Positions 8,177-17,000 of a stretch of 41,483 nucleotides of DNA are shown here, piece after piece. The position numbers were made by a program, and so were the translations under genes. Under the pieces are notes generated by a model that was not told the origin of the DNA, made no database searches, and saw only the letters and a program-made list of their open reading frames with translations. Origin of the DNA: Bacteroides sp. (GTDB lineage Bacteria > Bacteroidota > Bacteroidia > Bacteroidales > Muribaculaceae); NCBI GenBank assembly GCA_014801535.1, contig JAAVEA010000028.1, forward strand, positions 1 through 41,483, in the 5' to 3' direction. The first letter of the stretch is position 1; each line of letters begins with the position of its first letter.

Positions 8177-8973
8177 AGAAGGATCTGACCGGACGCTGGG
8201 CTCTTGTCACCGGAGCCAGCAGCGGAATAGGGCTCTGTTTCTGCAGAGAACTGGCCTCGCGCGGCTGTGCGCTTGTTATGGTGAGCAATCAGGACAGTCT
8301 TGAAACGGTTGCACGGGAAATCGCCCGCGAATCCGGAGTCGAGGCATTCCCTTATTTCTGCGACCTCACGGCGTTCAACAGTGCTGAAAAAATATCATCC
8401 TATCTTGACCAGAAAGGGATAAATCCCGACTATCTGATCAATAATGCCGGGATATTCTCATTTCGTCTTCTCAGCGACACCCCCGAACGAAAGATCGACT
8501 GCTTCATCGACCTCCATGTGCGGGCCGTCACATCGTTGAGCCGGCATTTCGCAATGCGTTTCTCTGAAAGAGGTTCGGGAAGGATTCTGAACATGTCGTC
8601 GATGTCATGCTGGATGCCAATGCCCGGCATAGCGATGTATTCGGCCACCAAGGCATATATACGCGTCTTCAGCCGCGCGCTGCATTATGAGGTGAAAGAC
8701 TCGGGAGTGAGCGTCACGGTAGCCTGTCCGGGAGGAATAGCCACAGATCTTTTCGGCTTGCCTGATAATCTTAAAAAACTTGCAGTCAGGATCGGTGCCC
8801 TTCAGACTCCCGAACGCTTCGTGCATAAGGCTGTGGGAAAAATGCTCAAAGGGAAGAAGCAATATATCAACGGATGGCTTAACCGATTCTCGATTTTCTT
8901 TGTGGCCATTCTCCCCACCCCTGTAAGAATGCTTATAAAAAGAAAGATGCTCGACCGTAACATAGTGCGATAG
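8173..8973 (+). CDS. Classical short-chain dehydrogenase, candidate hydroxysteroid dehydrogenase, 266 aa
   Basis: The Rossmann motif TGASSGIG is at residues 13-20, NNAG at 90-93, the catalytic Ser at 142-143 and YSATK with Tyr156 and Lys160, followed by PGG at 186-188. The residue after the second strand (VMVSNQ) is neither the Asp of NAD enzymes nor the usual Arg of NADP enzymes, so the cofactor is uncertain. The C-terminal 30 residues contain a hydrophobic stretch and a basic tail (IKRKML), which may let it sit on the membrane. The ATG overlaps the previous stop (ATGA), so the genes are translationally coupled. In the comparable Bacteroidales clusters this position holds a 3-beta-hydroxysteroid dehydrogenase that interconverts 3-oxo and 3-hydroxy groups. 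A 17-beta-type activity is also possible. Confidence 0.85.
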   Translation: MKKDLTGRWALVTGASSGIGLCFCRELASRGCALVMVSNQDSLETVAREIARESGVEAFPYFCDLTAFNSAEKISSYLDQKGINPDYLINNAGIFSFRLLSDTPERKIDCFIDLHVRAVTSLSRHFAMRFSERGSGRILNMSSMSCWMPMPGIAMYSATKAYIRVFSRALHYEVKDSGVSVTVACPGGIATDLFGLPDNLKKLAVRIGALQTPERFVHKAVGKMLKGKKQYINGWLNRFSIFFVAILPTPVRMLIKRKMLDRNIVR

Positions 8974-8990
8974 CCGTAATTGCCTGAAAA

Positions 8991-9022
8991 CTTGAATATG
9001 TGGGAATTTATGCCTAAATTTG
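8991..9022 (+). promoter_or_regulatory. Promoter of the acyl-CoA synthetase gene
   Basis: CTTG at 8991-8994 (one mismatch to TTTG) and TAAATTTG at 9015-9022 are 20 nt apart. The predicted start point, about 9028-9030, is the left edge of the palindromic element, so the element would form the leader. Confidence 0.5.
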
Positions 9023-9030
9023 CATAAAAA

Positions 9031-9230
9031 TTAAGAGAGTGTCTGGATTTAAATGATTTTAGCACAAAGAGAGATTTTGGGATGATTTTCCAAAGTTGAA
9101 GAGGGAGCGATGCGGGCATCGTGACCGATGAAATCTTTGGAAAAGCGCCCAAAAGATCCTTTGTGATGAAATCAAAAATTTTCAAAACTCTCTAAATATT
9201 TAATTTGATTTAAATTCAAACACTCTCTAA
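9031..9230. mobile_element. MITE-like palindromic element of about 200 bp
   Basis: Terminal inverted repeats: 9031-9054 starts TTAAGAGAGTGT and ends ATTTAAAT, and 9208-9230 is its near complement, ending CACTCTCTAA. Internal arms also pair: 9055-9095 (GATTTTAGCACAAAG ... CCAAAG) with 9135-9173 (CTTTGG ... CTTTGTGATGAAATC). A small tip hairpin GATGC-GGG-CATC lies near 9110-9120. The right arm has an extra segment of about 34 nt (9174-9207) that looks like a partial second copy of the terminal repeat. It encodes no protein. It ends 5 bases before the next start codon. Confidence 0.7.
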
Positions 9231-9235
9231 GAATA

Positions 9236-11071
9236 ATGGCAAATAAACTGGTTGAAATCATTCCTCACAATGCGAAACGCTTCGGTGAACGCGAGGCTTA
9301 TCGGTTCTGTTGGCGTAAGGATGGGGAGTGGCTCTCCACTTCCTGGCGTGAGTTTTCACTTCAGGTGGATGTGGCGGCCAAAGCTCTTGCGATGATGGGG
9401 CTCATAGAGAAAGACCGCATAGCGATATGCTCACCCAACACACCGCAGATTCTCATCACCGAGTTCGGTGCCTTTAAAAACCGGATCGCTGCTATTCCCG
9501 TGTATTCGAGCAGTTCGCAGAGCCAGTTTGATTTTGTTGTTGACAACGGGGGAGCCTCCGTTCTTTTTGTAGGTGACAGGCATCAGTATCCTTTGGCATA
9601 TAATTTCTGGAAAAATAATCCGGATAAGATAAAGCAGATAGTCATATTCAAGAACGACGGACTGGAATTGCAGCCCGATGACACTGTGAGTGTGATCTGG
9701 GATGACTTCGTCAGACTTGGAATGTCGGCAACCGAAGAGGTTGCGGCTGAAGTGGAGGCGCGTAAGGAAAATGCGCTTCCCGACGATATGGCTACGCTTA
9801 TATATACGTCGGGCACCACCGGCGAGCCTAAAGGAGTGGTAATAACACATGGCAACTATGATGCCTGCATTGAGAAGCATATCAAATTGCTTCATGCCGT
9901 GACCACATCCGATCTTTCATTGGCATTCCTCCCCATGAGCCATATTCTTGAGAAGGCATGGAGTTTCTTCTGTCTCACCAAGGGTGTGGCCATAGCTGTC
10001 AACTATGATCCGCGCATGATTCAGGAGAACATACATGATGTTCATCCCAATCTTATGTGTGCCGTTCCCCGTTTCTGGGAAAAAGTATATGCCGGGGTTA
10101 AGGAGAAGATAGCCGGAATGAGCGGAATGCAGCGTATGATGGTGAGACGCGCCCTCTCGGTGGGAAAAAAACGTAATCTGACCTATGTCAGGACCGGCCG
10201 TAATGTGCCTTGGCTTCTTGAAAAGGAATATCGTTTCTGGGACCGGCGCATATTCTCACGCCTCAAACATGCCATAGGGATTCCCGATCCTAATTTCTTC
10301 CCTACCGCCGGGGCTCCTCTTTCCGACCGTATCTGCGAATTCTTCCGTTCGGTAGGGATAGATATCATCATCGGATATGGATTGAGCGAGACAACAGCTA
10401 CCGTTACATTCTTCCCTGAATATGACTATGAGATTGGCACGGTCGGCATCCCTCTGCCCGGTATTGAAGTAAGGATTGATCCGGAAAACGATGAGATACT
10501 TGTGAAGGGTCCCACAGTCACCCCCGGTTATTATGAAAATCCGGAGGCTAACGCACAGGCTTTTACAGCAGATGGCTTTTTCCGCACGGGCGATGCCGGC
10601 TACTTCACTCCGTCAGGTCAGTTGGTGCTTACAGAGCGTGTAAAAGACCTGTTCAAGACATCAAACGGCAAGTATGTGGCCCCGCAGATGATGGAAAGCA
10701 GGTTGGCAGAGAATAAATATATCGACGAAGTGGCTGTGATAGGCGACCGTCGGAAATTTGTCACGGCTCTGATCGTTCCTAATTTCCCTCAGCTTAAAAG
10801 ATGGGCTGAGAAAGAGGGGATAGCCGCTGATGATTCAGAGCAATTGGTGAAGGATCCTAAAGCGATAGCCTTTATAATGTCGGAGATTGATAAGCTCCAG
10901 AAAGATGTTGCGGGCTACGAAAAGATAAAACGTATCTGTCTTCTTCCCCATCATTTCGCTATTATGCACGGGGAAGTGACCAATACGATGAAGGTGCGTC
11001 GGCCGGTGGTGGCCAAAAGATACGCCCGGGAAATCGAATGGATGTATTCAGACGAATATCCGCTGAAATAA
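9236..11071 (+). CDS. Long-chain fatty acid--CoA ligase (AMP-binding), 611 aa
   Basis: It activates fatty acids to acyl-CoA through an acyl-AMP intermediate. The AMP-binding P-loop TLIYTSGTTGEPKGVV is near residues 186-201. Other family motifs are FLPMSHILEK, the adenine-binding GYGLSETTA, TPGYYENPEA, then FRTGDAGYF and VKDLFKTSNGKYVAP. Length and motif order match FadD15-type long-chain acyl-CoA synthetases common in Bacteroidota. The ATG at 9236 is the only start near the head of the conserved region and lies just behind the palindromic element. It is followed after 72 bases by prfB. A role with the steroid cassette (bile acid activation) cannot be excluded, but the sequence looks like a general fatty acid ligase. 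Confidence 0.9.
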   Translation: MANKLVEIIPHNAKRFGEREAYRFCWRKDGEWLSTSWREFSLQVDVAAKALAMMGLIEKDRIAICSPNTPQILITEFGAFKNRIAAIPVYSSSSQSQFDFVVDNGGASVLFVGDRHQYPLAYNFWKNNPDKIKQIVIFKNDGLELQPDDTVSVIWDDFVRLGMSATEEVAAEVEARKENALPDDMATLIYTSGTTGEPKGVVITHGNYDACIEKHIKLLHAVTTSDLSLAFLPMSHILEKAWSFFCLTKGVAIAVNYDPRMIQENIHDVHPNLMCAVPRFWEKVYAGVKEKIAGMSGMQRMMVRRALSVGKKRNLTYVRTGRNVPWLLEKEYRFWDRRIFSRLKHAIGIPDPNFFPTAGAPLSDRICEFFRSVGIDIIIGYGLSETTATVTFFPEYDYEIGTVGIPLPGIEVRIDPENDEILVKGPTVTPGYYENPEANAQAFTADGFFRTGDAGYFTPSGQLVLTERVKDLFKTSNGKYVAPQMMESRLAENKYIDEVAVIGDRRKFVTALIVPNFPQLKRWAEKEGIAADDSEQLVKDPKAIAFIMSEIDKLQKDVAGYEKIKRICLLPHHFAIMHGEVTNTMKVRRPVVAKRYAREIEWMYSDEYPLK

Positions 11072-11089
11072 GTCGAATCCAATAAATTG

Positions 11090-11143
11090 GATATCTCCGA
11101 TAATTCCAATAACTCCGATTAATTCCGATAATTCCAATAATAA
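11090..11143 (+). repeat. Short array of 9-nt-period repeats ahead of prfB
   Basis: Units such as TCCGATAAT, TCCAATAAC, TCCGATTAAT, TCCGATAAT and TCCAATAAT follow one another and run into the prfB start codon. A related array, in the same orientation relative to its downstream gene, lies at 34271-34313. Confidence 0.6.
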
Positions 11144-12259
11144 ATGATAACAGCAGAACAATTAAAGGATGTTGCCGAGCGTCGTGATGCGCTCCGACGC
11201 TACCTCGATATCGACTCCAAGAAGATAGAGGTGGAAGAGGAGGAACTTCGCACGCATGTGGCTGACTTCTGGGAAGACCGTGAGAAGGCTGAAGCCCAGA
11301 TGCGCAAGATAAAGGGGTTGCATTTCTGGATTGATTCCTATACGGCCCTCGACAAACAGGTGGGCGAGCTTGAACTTGCCATGGATTTCTTCAAGGAAGG
11401 ACTTGTGGAGGAATCCGATGTAGATGCCCAATATGAGGAGGTGTTGAAGGAGACCGAGAAACTGGAGCTTCGCAATATGCTCCGACGCGAGGAGGATAAG
11501 CTTGGTGTCGTGCTCAAGATAAATTCCGGAGCCGGGGGCACCGAGAGTCAGGACTGGGCCTCAATGCTTATGCGTCTTTATCTCCGCTACGCCGAGCGCC
11601 ATGGCTACAAGACCTCGATCGCACAATTGCTCGACGGTGATGAGGCCGGTATAAAATCGGTCACCATCAATATCGAGGGAGACTACGCCTACGGCTTCCT
11701 GAAGAGTGAGAACGGTGTGCATCGTCTTGTGCGCGTGTCCCCCTATAATGCGCAGGGAAAGAGAATGACAAGTTTCGCATCGGTATTCGTGACACCGCTT
11801 GTCGATGATACGATTGAAATCGAAGTTGAGACAGCAAGAATATCCTGGGATACTTTCCGCTCGGGAGGTGCCGGTGGTCAGAACGTGAACAAAGTGGAGT
11901 CGGGTGTGCGTCTACGTTATCAATACAAGGATCCTTACACCGGTGAGGAGGAGGAGATACTTATTGAGAACACCGAAACGCGCGACCAGCCTAAAAACAA
12001 AGAGAATGCGATGCGTCAGCTCAAGTCGATCCTTTACGACAAGGAGTTGCAACACCGCATGGAGGAGCAGGCCAAGGTGGAGGCCGGAAAGAAGAAGATA
12101 GAGTGGGGCAGTCAGATCCGAAGCTATGTCTTCGACGACCGACGTGTGAAAGATCACCGCACCAATTATCAAACTTCTGATGTGAACGGAGTGATGGATG
12201 GAGAAATCGACGAGTTCATCAAAGCTTACCTGATGGAGTTTGCAGCCTCCGAACAATAG
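11144..12259 (+). CDS. prfB: Peptide chain release factor 2
   Basis: It releases the finished protein from the ribosome at UGA and UAA stop codons. The GGQ hydrolysis motif is at residues 244-246 in SGGAGGQNVNKVESGVRL. The stop-recognition tripeptide, SPF in most RF2 proteins, reads SPY (199-201) in VRVSPYNAQGKRMTSF. The full protein of 371 residues is read from one open frame: around codons 22-26 (RYLDID), where many bacteria have a UGA and a programmed +1 frameshift, the sequence is CTC GAT and no shift is needed. Upstream is the array of 9-nt repeats; no clear promoter was seen, so it may be read with the acyl-CoA synthetase gene. The next gene is convergent. Confidence 0.97.
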   Translation: MITAEQLKDVAERRDALRRYLDIDSKKIEVEEEELRTHVADFWEDREKAEAQMRKIKGLHFWIDSYTALDKQVGELELAMDFFKEGLVEESDVDAQYEEVLKETEKLELRNMLRREEDKLGVVLKINSGAGGTESQDWASMLMRLYLRYAERHGYKTSIAQLLDGDEAGIKSVTINIEGDYAYGFLKSENGVHRLVRVSPYNAQGKRMTSFASVFVTPLVDDTIEIEVETARISWDTFRSGGAGGQNVNKVESGVRLRYQYKDPYTGEEEEILIENTETRDQPKNKENAMRQLKSILYDKELQHRMEEQAKVEAGKKKIEWGSQIRSYVFDDRRVKDHRTNYQTSDVNGVMDGEIDEFIKAYLMEFAASEQ

Positions 12260-12285
12260 TATGCTTCTCAATCAGTATACCCTTC

Positions 12286-13347
12286 TCAATCCTCTATTTT
12301 TTCTATAATAGATCTCGGGGTAATCCCCCACAGACAATGATAGTCGCCTCTGAAGCAAGGTTTGTCACCAAACACTGAGCAGGGGCGACATGTCATATCT
12401 AACTGCACCGTGTCTTCGTCCTTCTGTCCTCTTCCGAGGAAACCGGTGTATGGATGGGTCGCTCCCCACACACTGACAGTGCGGAGACCCACCAGAGAAG
12501 CGAGGTGCATGTTGAATGAATCCATGGAGAGCATTACATCGCAATGGCTCAGCAACGCCAGTTCTCCGGGAAGTCCGAGCCGGGCTTTGGCCATATTCAC
12601 CACCGACGGATAACGCCGTGCCATTGATTCTATAGCCTCCTCTTCATTCTTGCCGAATCCGAAAACAAAAATTCGTTCGCCGCCTTTTTCGTTGAAATGT
12701 TCCACCACTTTATCAAGAAGTTCAAGAGGGTAGATTTTCCCTCTGTGCTTTGCAAATGGTGCGATAGCGAGCCAGTGCTCGCCGGCTTTCTTGGGTGGAG
12801 TCACTGCTGCGAAAGTCTCCGGGTTCCCTTTGCCGGAGGGGAGGTTAGAAAAAATGGAGGAGAAGGAGTCGGTGAGTTCTATTCCGGCTCTGCGGAATGT
12901 ATCGTCATACCGGGAGATGGTGGTTTGCAGCTGGAGGAGATGCTTGTTCTTCCGTCGGGTGAGACGAGCTTTCTCCTTACGGCCTTTTTCAATTTTGCGC
13001 CATCCTGTTCGTTTTAGTGAGAAGAAAGCACGCAGAAGCTTTGTGCGCAACACGTCGTGAAGGTCGATGAAATAGTCGATCCCATATCTCACCTTCAGTG
13101 ATGAGGCAAGCCTGTAAATCCCGGCAATCCCTTTGTAATTTTCGAGATCCACACCCACTACAGTGAGATTTTCCGGAGCATTGATAAAAAGCGATGCAGG
13201 ATGATGGCGTGTGAGGAAATAGAAATGCCGGTCAGGATTAGCCCGGCAGGCATTATAGACCGTCGGGATAGTCATGGCAATATCGCCCAATGCAGAAAAA
13301 CGGGCGATAAGTATATTCTTAGACTTGTTCCCTTTATTTCTTTGCAT
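12286..13347 (-). CDS. GT9-family (heptosyltransferase-like) glycosyltransferase, 353 aa
   Basis: The N-terminus ILIARFSALGDIAMTIP is typical of glycosyltransferase family 9, which adds sugars to the lipopolysaccharide core on the cytoplasmic side of the inner membrane. Later motifs fit: WLAIAPFAKHRGKIYPLELL, IFVFGFGKNEEEAIE and LLSHCDVMLSMDSFNMHLASLVGLRTVSVWGATHP, which forms the donor-sugar site. Cys-rich TCRPCSVFGDKPC near the end is common in Bacteroidota members. The start at 13347 overlaps the DUF4254 gene by 14 bases, so the pair forms an operon. The donor and acceptor sugars cannot be told from sequence. Confidence 0.88.
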   Translation of the reverse strand: MQRNKGNKSKNILIARFSALGDIAMTIPTVYNACRANPDRHFYFLTRHHPASLFINAPENLTVVGVDLENYKGIAGIYRLASSLKVRYGIDYFIDLHDVLRTKLLRAFFSLKRTGWRKIEKGRKEKARLTRRKNKHLLQLQTTISRYDDTFRRAGIELTDSFSSIFSNLPSGKGNPETFAAVTPPKKAGEHWLAIAPFAKHRGKIYPLELLDKVVEHFNEKGGERIFVFGFGKNEEEAIESMARRYPSVVNMAKARLGLPGELALLSHCDVMLSMDSFNMHLASLVGLRTVSVWGATHPYTGFLGRGQKDEDTVQLDMTCRPCSVFGDKPCFRGDYHCLWGITPRSIIEKIED

Positions 13348-13939
13348 ATAACACCGGATTGGTGGAAGGATCGTTATACATTTTCATCTGGCGATAAACT
13401 TTCATATATTTGCGTCCGGCGGCTATATCTTCGATAAGCGTATCTATAGCCTCTGAAAGATCCTTGCGCTGTTCGAGAAGCACATCAAGTTTGCCGCGGC
13501 ATTTTGCGATATGTTCTGGATCAGCATCGGTGCGTTCCGCCTGTTCACGCATGTGCCATATCTTGAGGGCTAAAATTGAGAGACGGTCAAGGGCCCATGC
13601 GGGAGACTCGGTGTTGATGGTTGCATTCTCGCTCACCTTGACATCCTTATATTTGTTACGGAACCAAGTGTCGATATCCTCTACCATATCGGTTCGCACC
13701 TGGTTTGAGCGGTCGATGCGGCGTTTGAGTTCGAGAGCCGCCACCGGATCGATTTCAGGGTCGCGGATAATATCTTCGAGATGCCATTGCACTGCATCCA
13801 CCCAGTTCTTTGAATAAAGTATTGCCTCAAATGATCCATCCTCATAGGGATTCACGCACGGAGCGTCAACATTATCTAATTTATGGTAATCGGCCACAGA
13901 GCGGTCGAATATTTCATTGCAGATTGCTGTTATGCTCAT
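13334..13939 (-). CDS. DUF4254 protein, 201 aa
   Basis: The sequence around NWVDAVQWHLEDIIRDPEID and the helical, charged remainder match DUF4254, a small soluble family that in Bacteroidota usually precedes GT9 glycosyltransferase genes. Its function is unknown; the neighbourhood suggests a part in lipopolysaccharide core synthesis. The frame extends to a GTG at 13960, but I prefer the ATG at 13937-13939 (MSITAICNE) because an A-rich ribosome binding stretch (AAAAAAGAAAA) lies directly ahead of it. The 3' end overlaps the GT9 start. Confidence 0.8.
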   Translation of the reverse strand: MSITAICNEIFDRSVADYHKLDNVDAPCVNPYEDGSFEAILYSKNWVDAVQWHLEDIIRDPEIDPVAALELKRRIDRSNQVRTDMVEDIDTWFRNKYKDVKVSENATINTESPAWALDRLSILALKIWHMREQAERTDADPEHIAKCRGKLDVLLEQRKDLSEAIDTLIEDIAAGRKYMKVYRQMKMYNDPSTNPVLYAKK

Positions 13940-14020
13940 AATTTTCTTTTTTATAATCACAAAGAAAATAAAAAGATTTCATATTTGCAAATGGGTGTAA
14001 AAAGGATAAGGGATGAGACA

Positions 14021-14060
14021 GGCAAACCCTTCCGGATTCAAGGTTCCGGAAGGGTTTGCC
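14021..14060 (-). terminator. Terminator hairpin of the fimbrial operon
   Basis: GGCAAACCCTTCCGGA (14021-14036) pairs perfectly with 14045-14060 around an 8-nt loop. It lies 40 bases past the end of the last fimbrial gene. The U-tract is weak, so strength is uncertain. Confidence 0.6.
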
Positions 14061-14099
14061 GTTCAAAATTAATATAGGATAAGAGGCTAATTTCTAAAG

Positions 14100-17000
14100 T
14101 TATCTATCCGTATACACATGATTATTCTCTTTCTCTACCGTGAGGTCTTGGGTTTGGGCGCCGTCGTAATTGGTGAAAATCAGATTATTGAATCTTGATT
14201 TAATTGTGGCGCTCCATCTGCCGTCCGCGCCCTTTGTCATCATGACACCGGGCCATGCGTTGTTACGGTCCTGGTCCGAATTGTAGGCATACACATAAAC
14301 CGTTCCCCAGTTATTAGGATTGGTGTAATATATTGTGATGTCTTCAGGGAGCGGTTCAATGATCGGAATATCCTCTGTGGCTTTTTCATAAGTCACGGTT
14401 GCGGTTGTTCCGTCAAAGTTGCAATGCCATGTGCCTCCGAGGGTTGTCTCTTCACCGCTCCATGTGTCACCTATCACTTTCCATCCTTGCAATTGGCTCA
14501 GGCCCTTGTCGTCAGAATAGATTGTTTCTCCATTATTACCTTTCGACATTGTGTGCCATTTGCCGTCTTTATCACGGAATGTGAAAAGGACATAGAATTG
14601 AGAGGGGTGAGTATTGGCCGACTCATAAGCGAAATTGAAGAGATTGGTACCGCTCGACATACCCGTGGCATCACCCATGGTTACATAATTACCTATGGCT
14701 TTACCGGGCCAGTTTGTCACGCCGTTCTTTGTCACGCCATCTTCATCCAGAGAATAGAGGAAAACGTGGGTTGCACCCGACACATTGAAATGAGTACGCC
14801 ATACCACATTGGCCGGTTTGTCGATATTTACGCATCTCACCGACATTGCCCAGCCGTTGCTTGCACGTCCGTATACCTCTGCATTATCGTAAGCGGCGAT
14901 CGAACCTGAGAATTTCAGATAGCGCAGCCAGTTTCCGATCTGGTCTTTCTCCATTCCATCAGAAGGGGTCTGTGACCAGTAATATCCGGCACGCGATTCG
15001 CCATTCTTGCTGTTGGAGGCATCATAATAGCGGGAGCGGGGGAAATATACAATCTGTCCCTGAGCATTGACAAACTGGGTGAGATAATACTCTCCATTTC
15101 TTGACATGAGGAAGTTGGTGGAATTACGCAGAGTGTTCCAAACTTCCACACGGGGAATCTCGAAGCCCGGAGGACAAAGGTCTTCATACATCTCCGGACT
15201 TTCTCCCATGACATAATGCGCTGCTCTGTAGTAGCCTCCGCGAGGTTCGGAAGTGCGGCCGTGATACAAGAAATCTCCCTCTCCCTCGATATAATATTCC
15301 GCACTTGTGGCGCCAAGGTTACGGTCGAGCCAATAATATTTCCCGGCCGGACCCTGAATCACTTCGTAATAGTAGAAAAAGTCTTTCTCCGGTTGATCCA
15401 CACGCCTGTCTTCGTCGTATTTGACTTTACTCCTGAAAGTAGGATTATCGAAGAAGCCTGTATGATAAAGGTCGAGATCATATTCTGTCCAGTGATCTTC
15501 TCCCGGCTTACGGATTTCAAAGCGGAGGTTACCCACTTCATAGTTCCAGTTTGCAATAGAGCCATCATGGGTTATGGTGAGATCTGCCGTACCTGTCACA
15601 TTCGTTCCGGAAGTTCTGGAGAATGTCAGGCCTGATACACCTGTAGAGGTGATTCTCCAGTCGTATGGATTGCCGTCATTGAGATTGTGGAAACTTAGAT
15701 CGTAGGTATATTTCCAGCGTGCGCTCTGTCCGCCATAGTTGACGGGGAAATGCAGACCTTCATTACGTACTTTCCCGTTGTTCTGTTCCACTGACAGACC
15801 ATCGATCTTGCTTGTGTCGCGAATGAACGTCCAGTAATCGGTGCCGCTGGTTCTTGTGTCAAACTTCTTGTTGCCGGTGTTGTCGGTGATGGTCAGATGC
15901 ACGGTGCAAAGCTCCGACGCATCGAATACGCGGGTCCATATCACCGGAATATCACGCGAAAGGCCCTTCCACGTCACTGTGATCGTTCCATCAAGTTCTC
16001 CGGGGTCGAGAGTCTTGCTGAAGTTGACGGGAACGCGATATACTATACCCTTGAAATCGTCTGAAACATTGGGGAATTTATCGCCTAAGGCCTCGTTATA
16101 AACCTCGGGAGCGCCGAAAGAGAGCCATTCCACATCAGCTTTCAGATTTATTGCTGCGGCTGCATTAGTCATATCAGAAGCCTCCTTGGAGTAAACCTTG
16201 ATGAAGATATATTCCGGATTGTCGGCTGTTGTCACTTCTCCATTGTGAAGCAGACGTGCGCTCACACCGAGTTCACGTGTGCCGTCGGTTATCATGTTAT
16301 ACGACTGAGGAGAGAAGTCGTAGATAGTGGCCTTGATCAGCGAAGTAGGATTTTTCGAGGCTGCTTCGGCTGTAGTGTCGCCCTTGCCAAGCACTTCTTC
16401 GATTAAAACCTGATAGTGATGGTTGGAGAGAATGTCGAGAGTATTGAATTTTTTTGTTGTCTCGTCATAATTCTCGAACTCCAGACGGTAAAAATAGTCC
16501 GTACCGTCATAAGGAGCTTTCACAATCATGTAAGGACGCACCTGATTGTCACGTCCCGGATTTTTGGTGGGCTGGATATATGCCACGGATTTCCCGGTAA
16601 ATGATATTGAGGCGGGAGCCACAGCATTTCCGACATAATCCGTGCCGATCAAAGCACCTGAAACCACACTTGAGGATGCGGCCGTGCCATATACTTCCAC
16701 AGGATAGACGGTTGATCCCGCTGTCCAATTGCCGGCAGCATTTTTGGTGCCGTTGTTGACTGTTACTTTTGCGGCGTTACGCGAAAGACTCACCGGTGTG
16801 CCTCCGAGAATCTCGTTCAGATTCAAGGCTCCTGACATGGTCATGTTTCCGGCCGTGTTGGTAATTGCCGACATCTGCATCGACTTGAGGGTAGATTCCG
16901 CTTTCCCTTTGAAGTCGTTGCTGTTTACCGAAGAGGGAAGATTGGCGATGAAATAGAATCTCAGACCTGATTTCAGACGCAGTTCCTGACCAAGTTTGCA

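Noticed and set aside
9031..9230. Complete insertion sequence
   Set aside because: No transposase frame is present; the element is too short and palindromic, so only a non-autonomous element fits.
9236..11071. Acyl-CoA synthetase as part of the steroid cassette (bile acid CoA ligase)
   Set aside because: It has its own promoter and leader, is separated by the palindromic element, and its motifs fit general long-chain acyl-CoA synthetases.
11144..12259. Programmed frameshift in prfB
   Set aside because: The frame is open across the usual shift position and no in-frame TGA occurs there.
13940..13960. Upstream GTG start for the DUF4254 protein
   Set aside because: The ATG at 13937-13939 has a better ribosome binding stretch, and the extra residues (IIKKKI) are A-rich leader.
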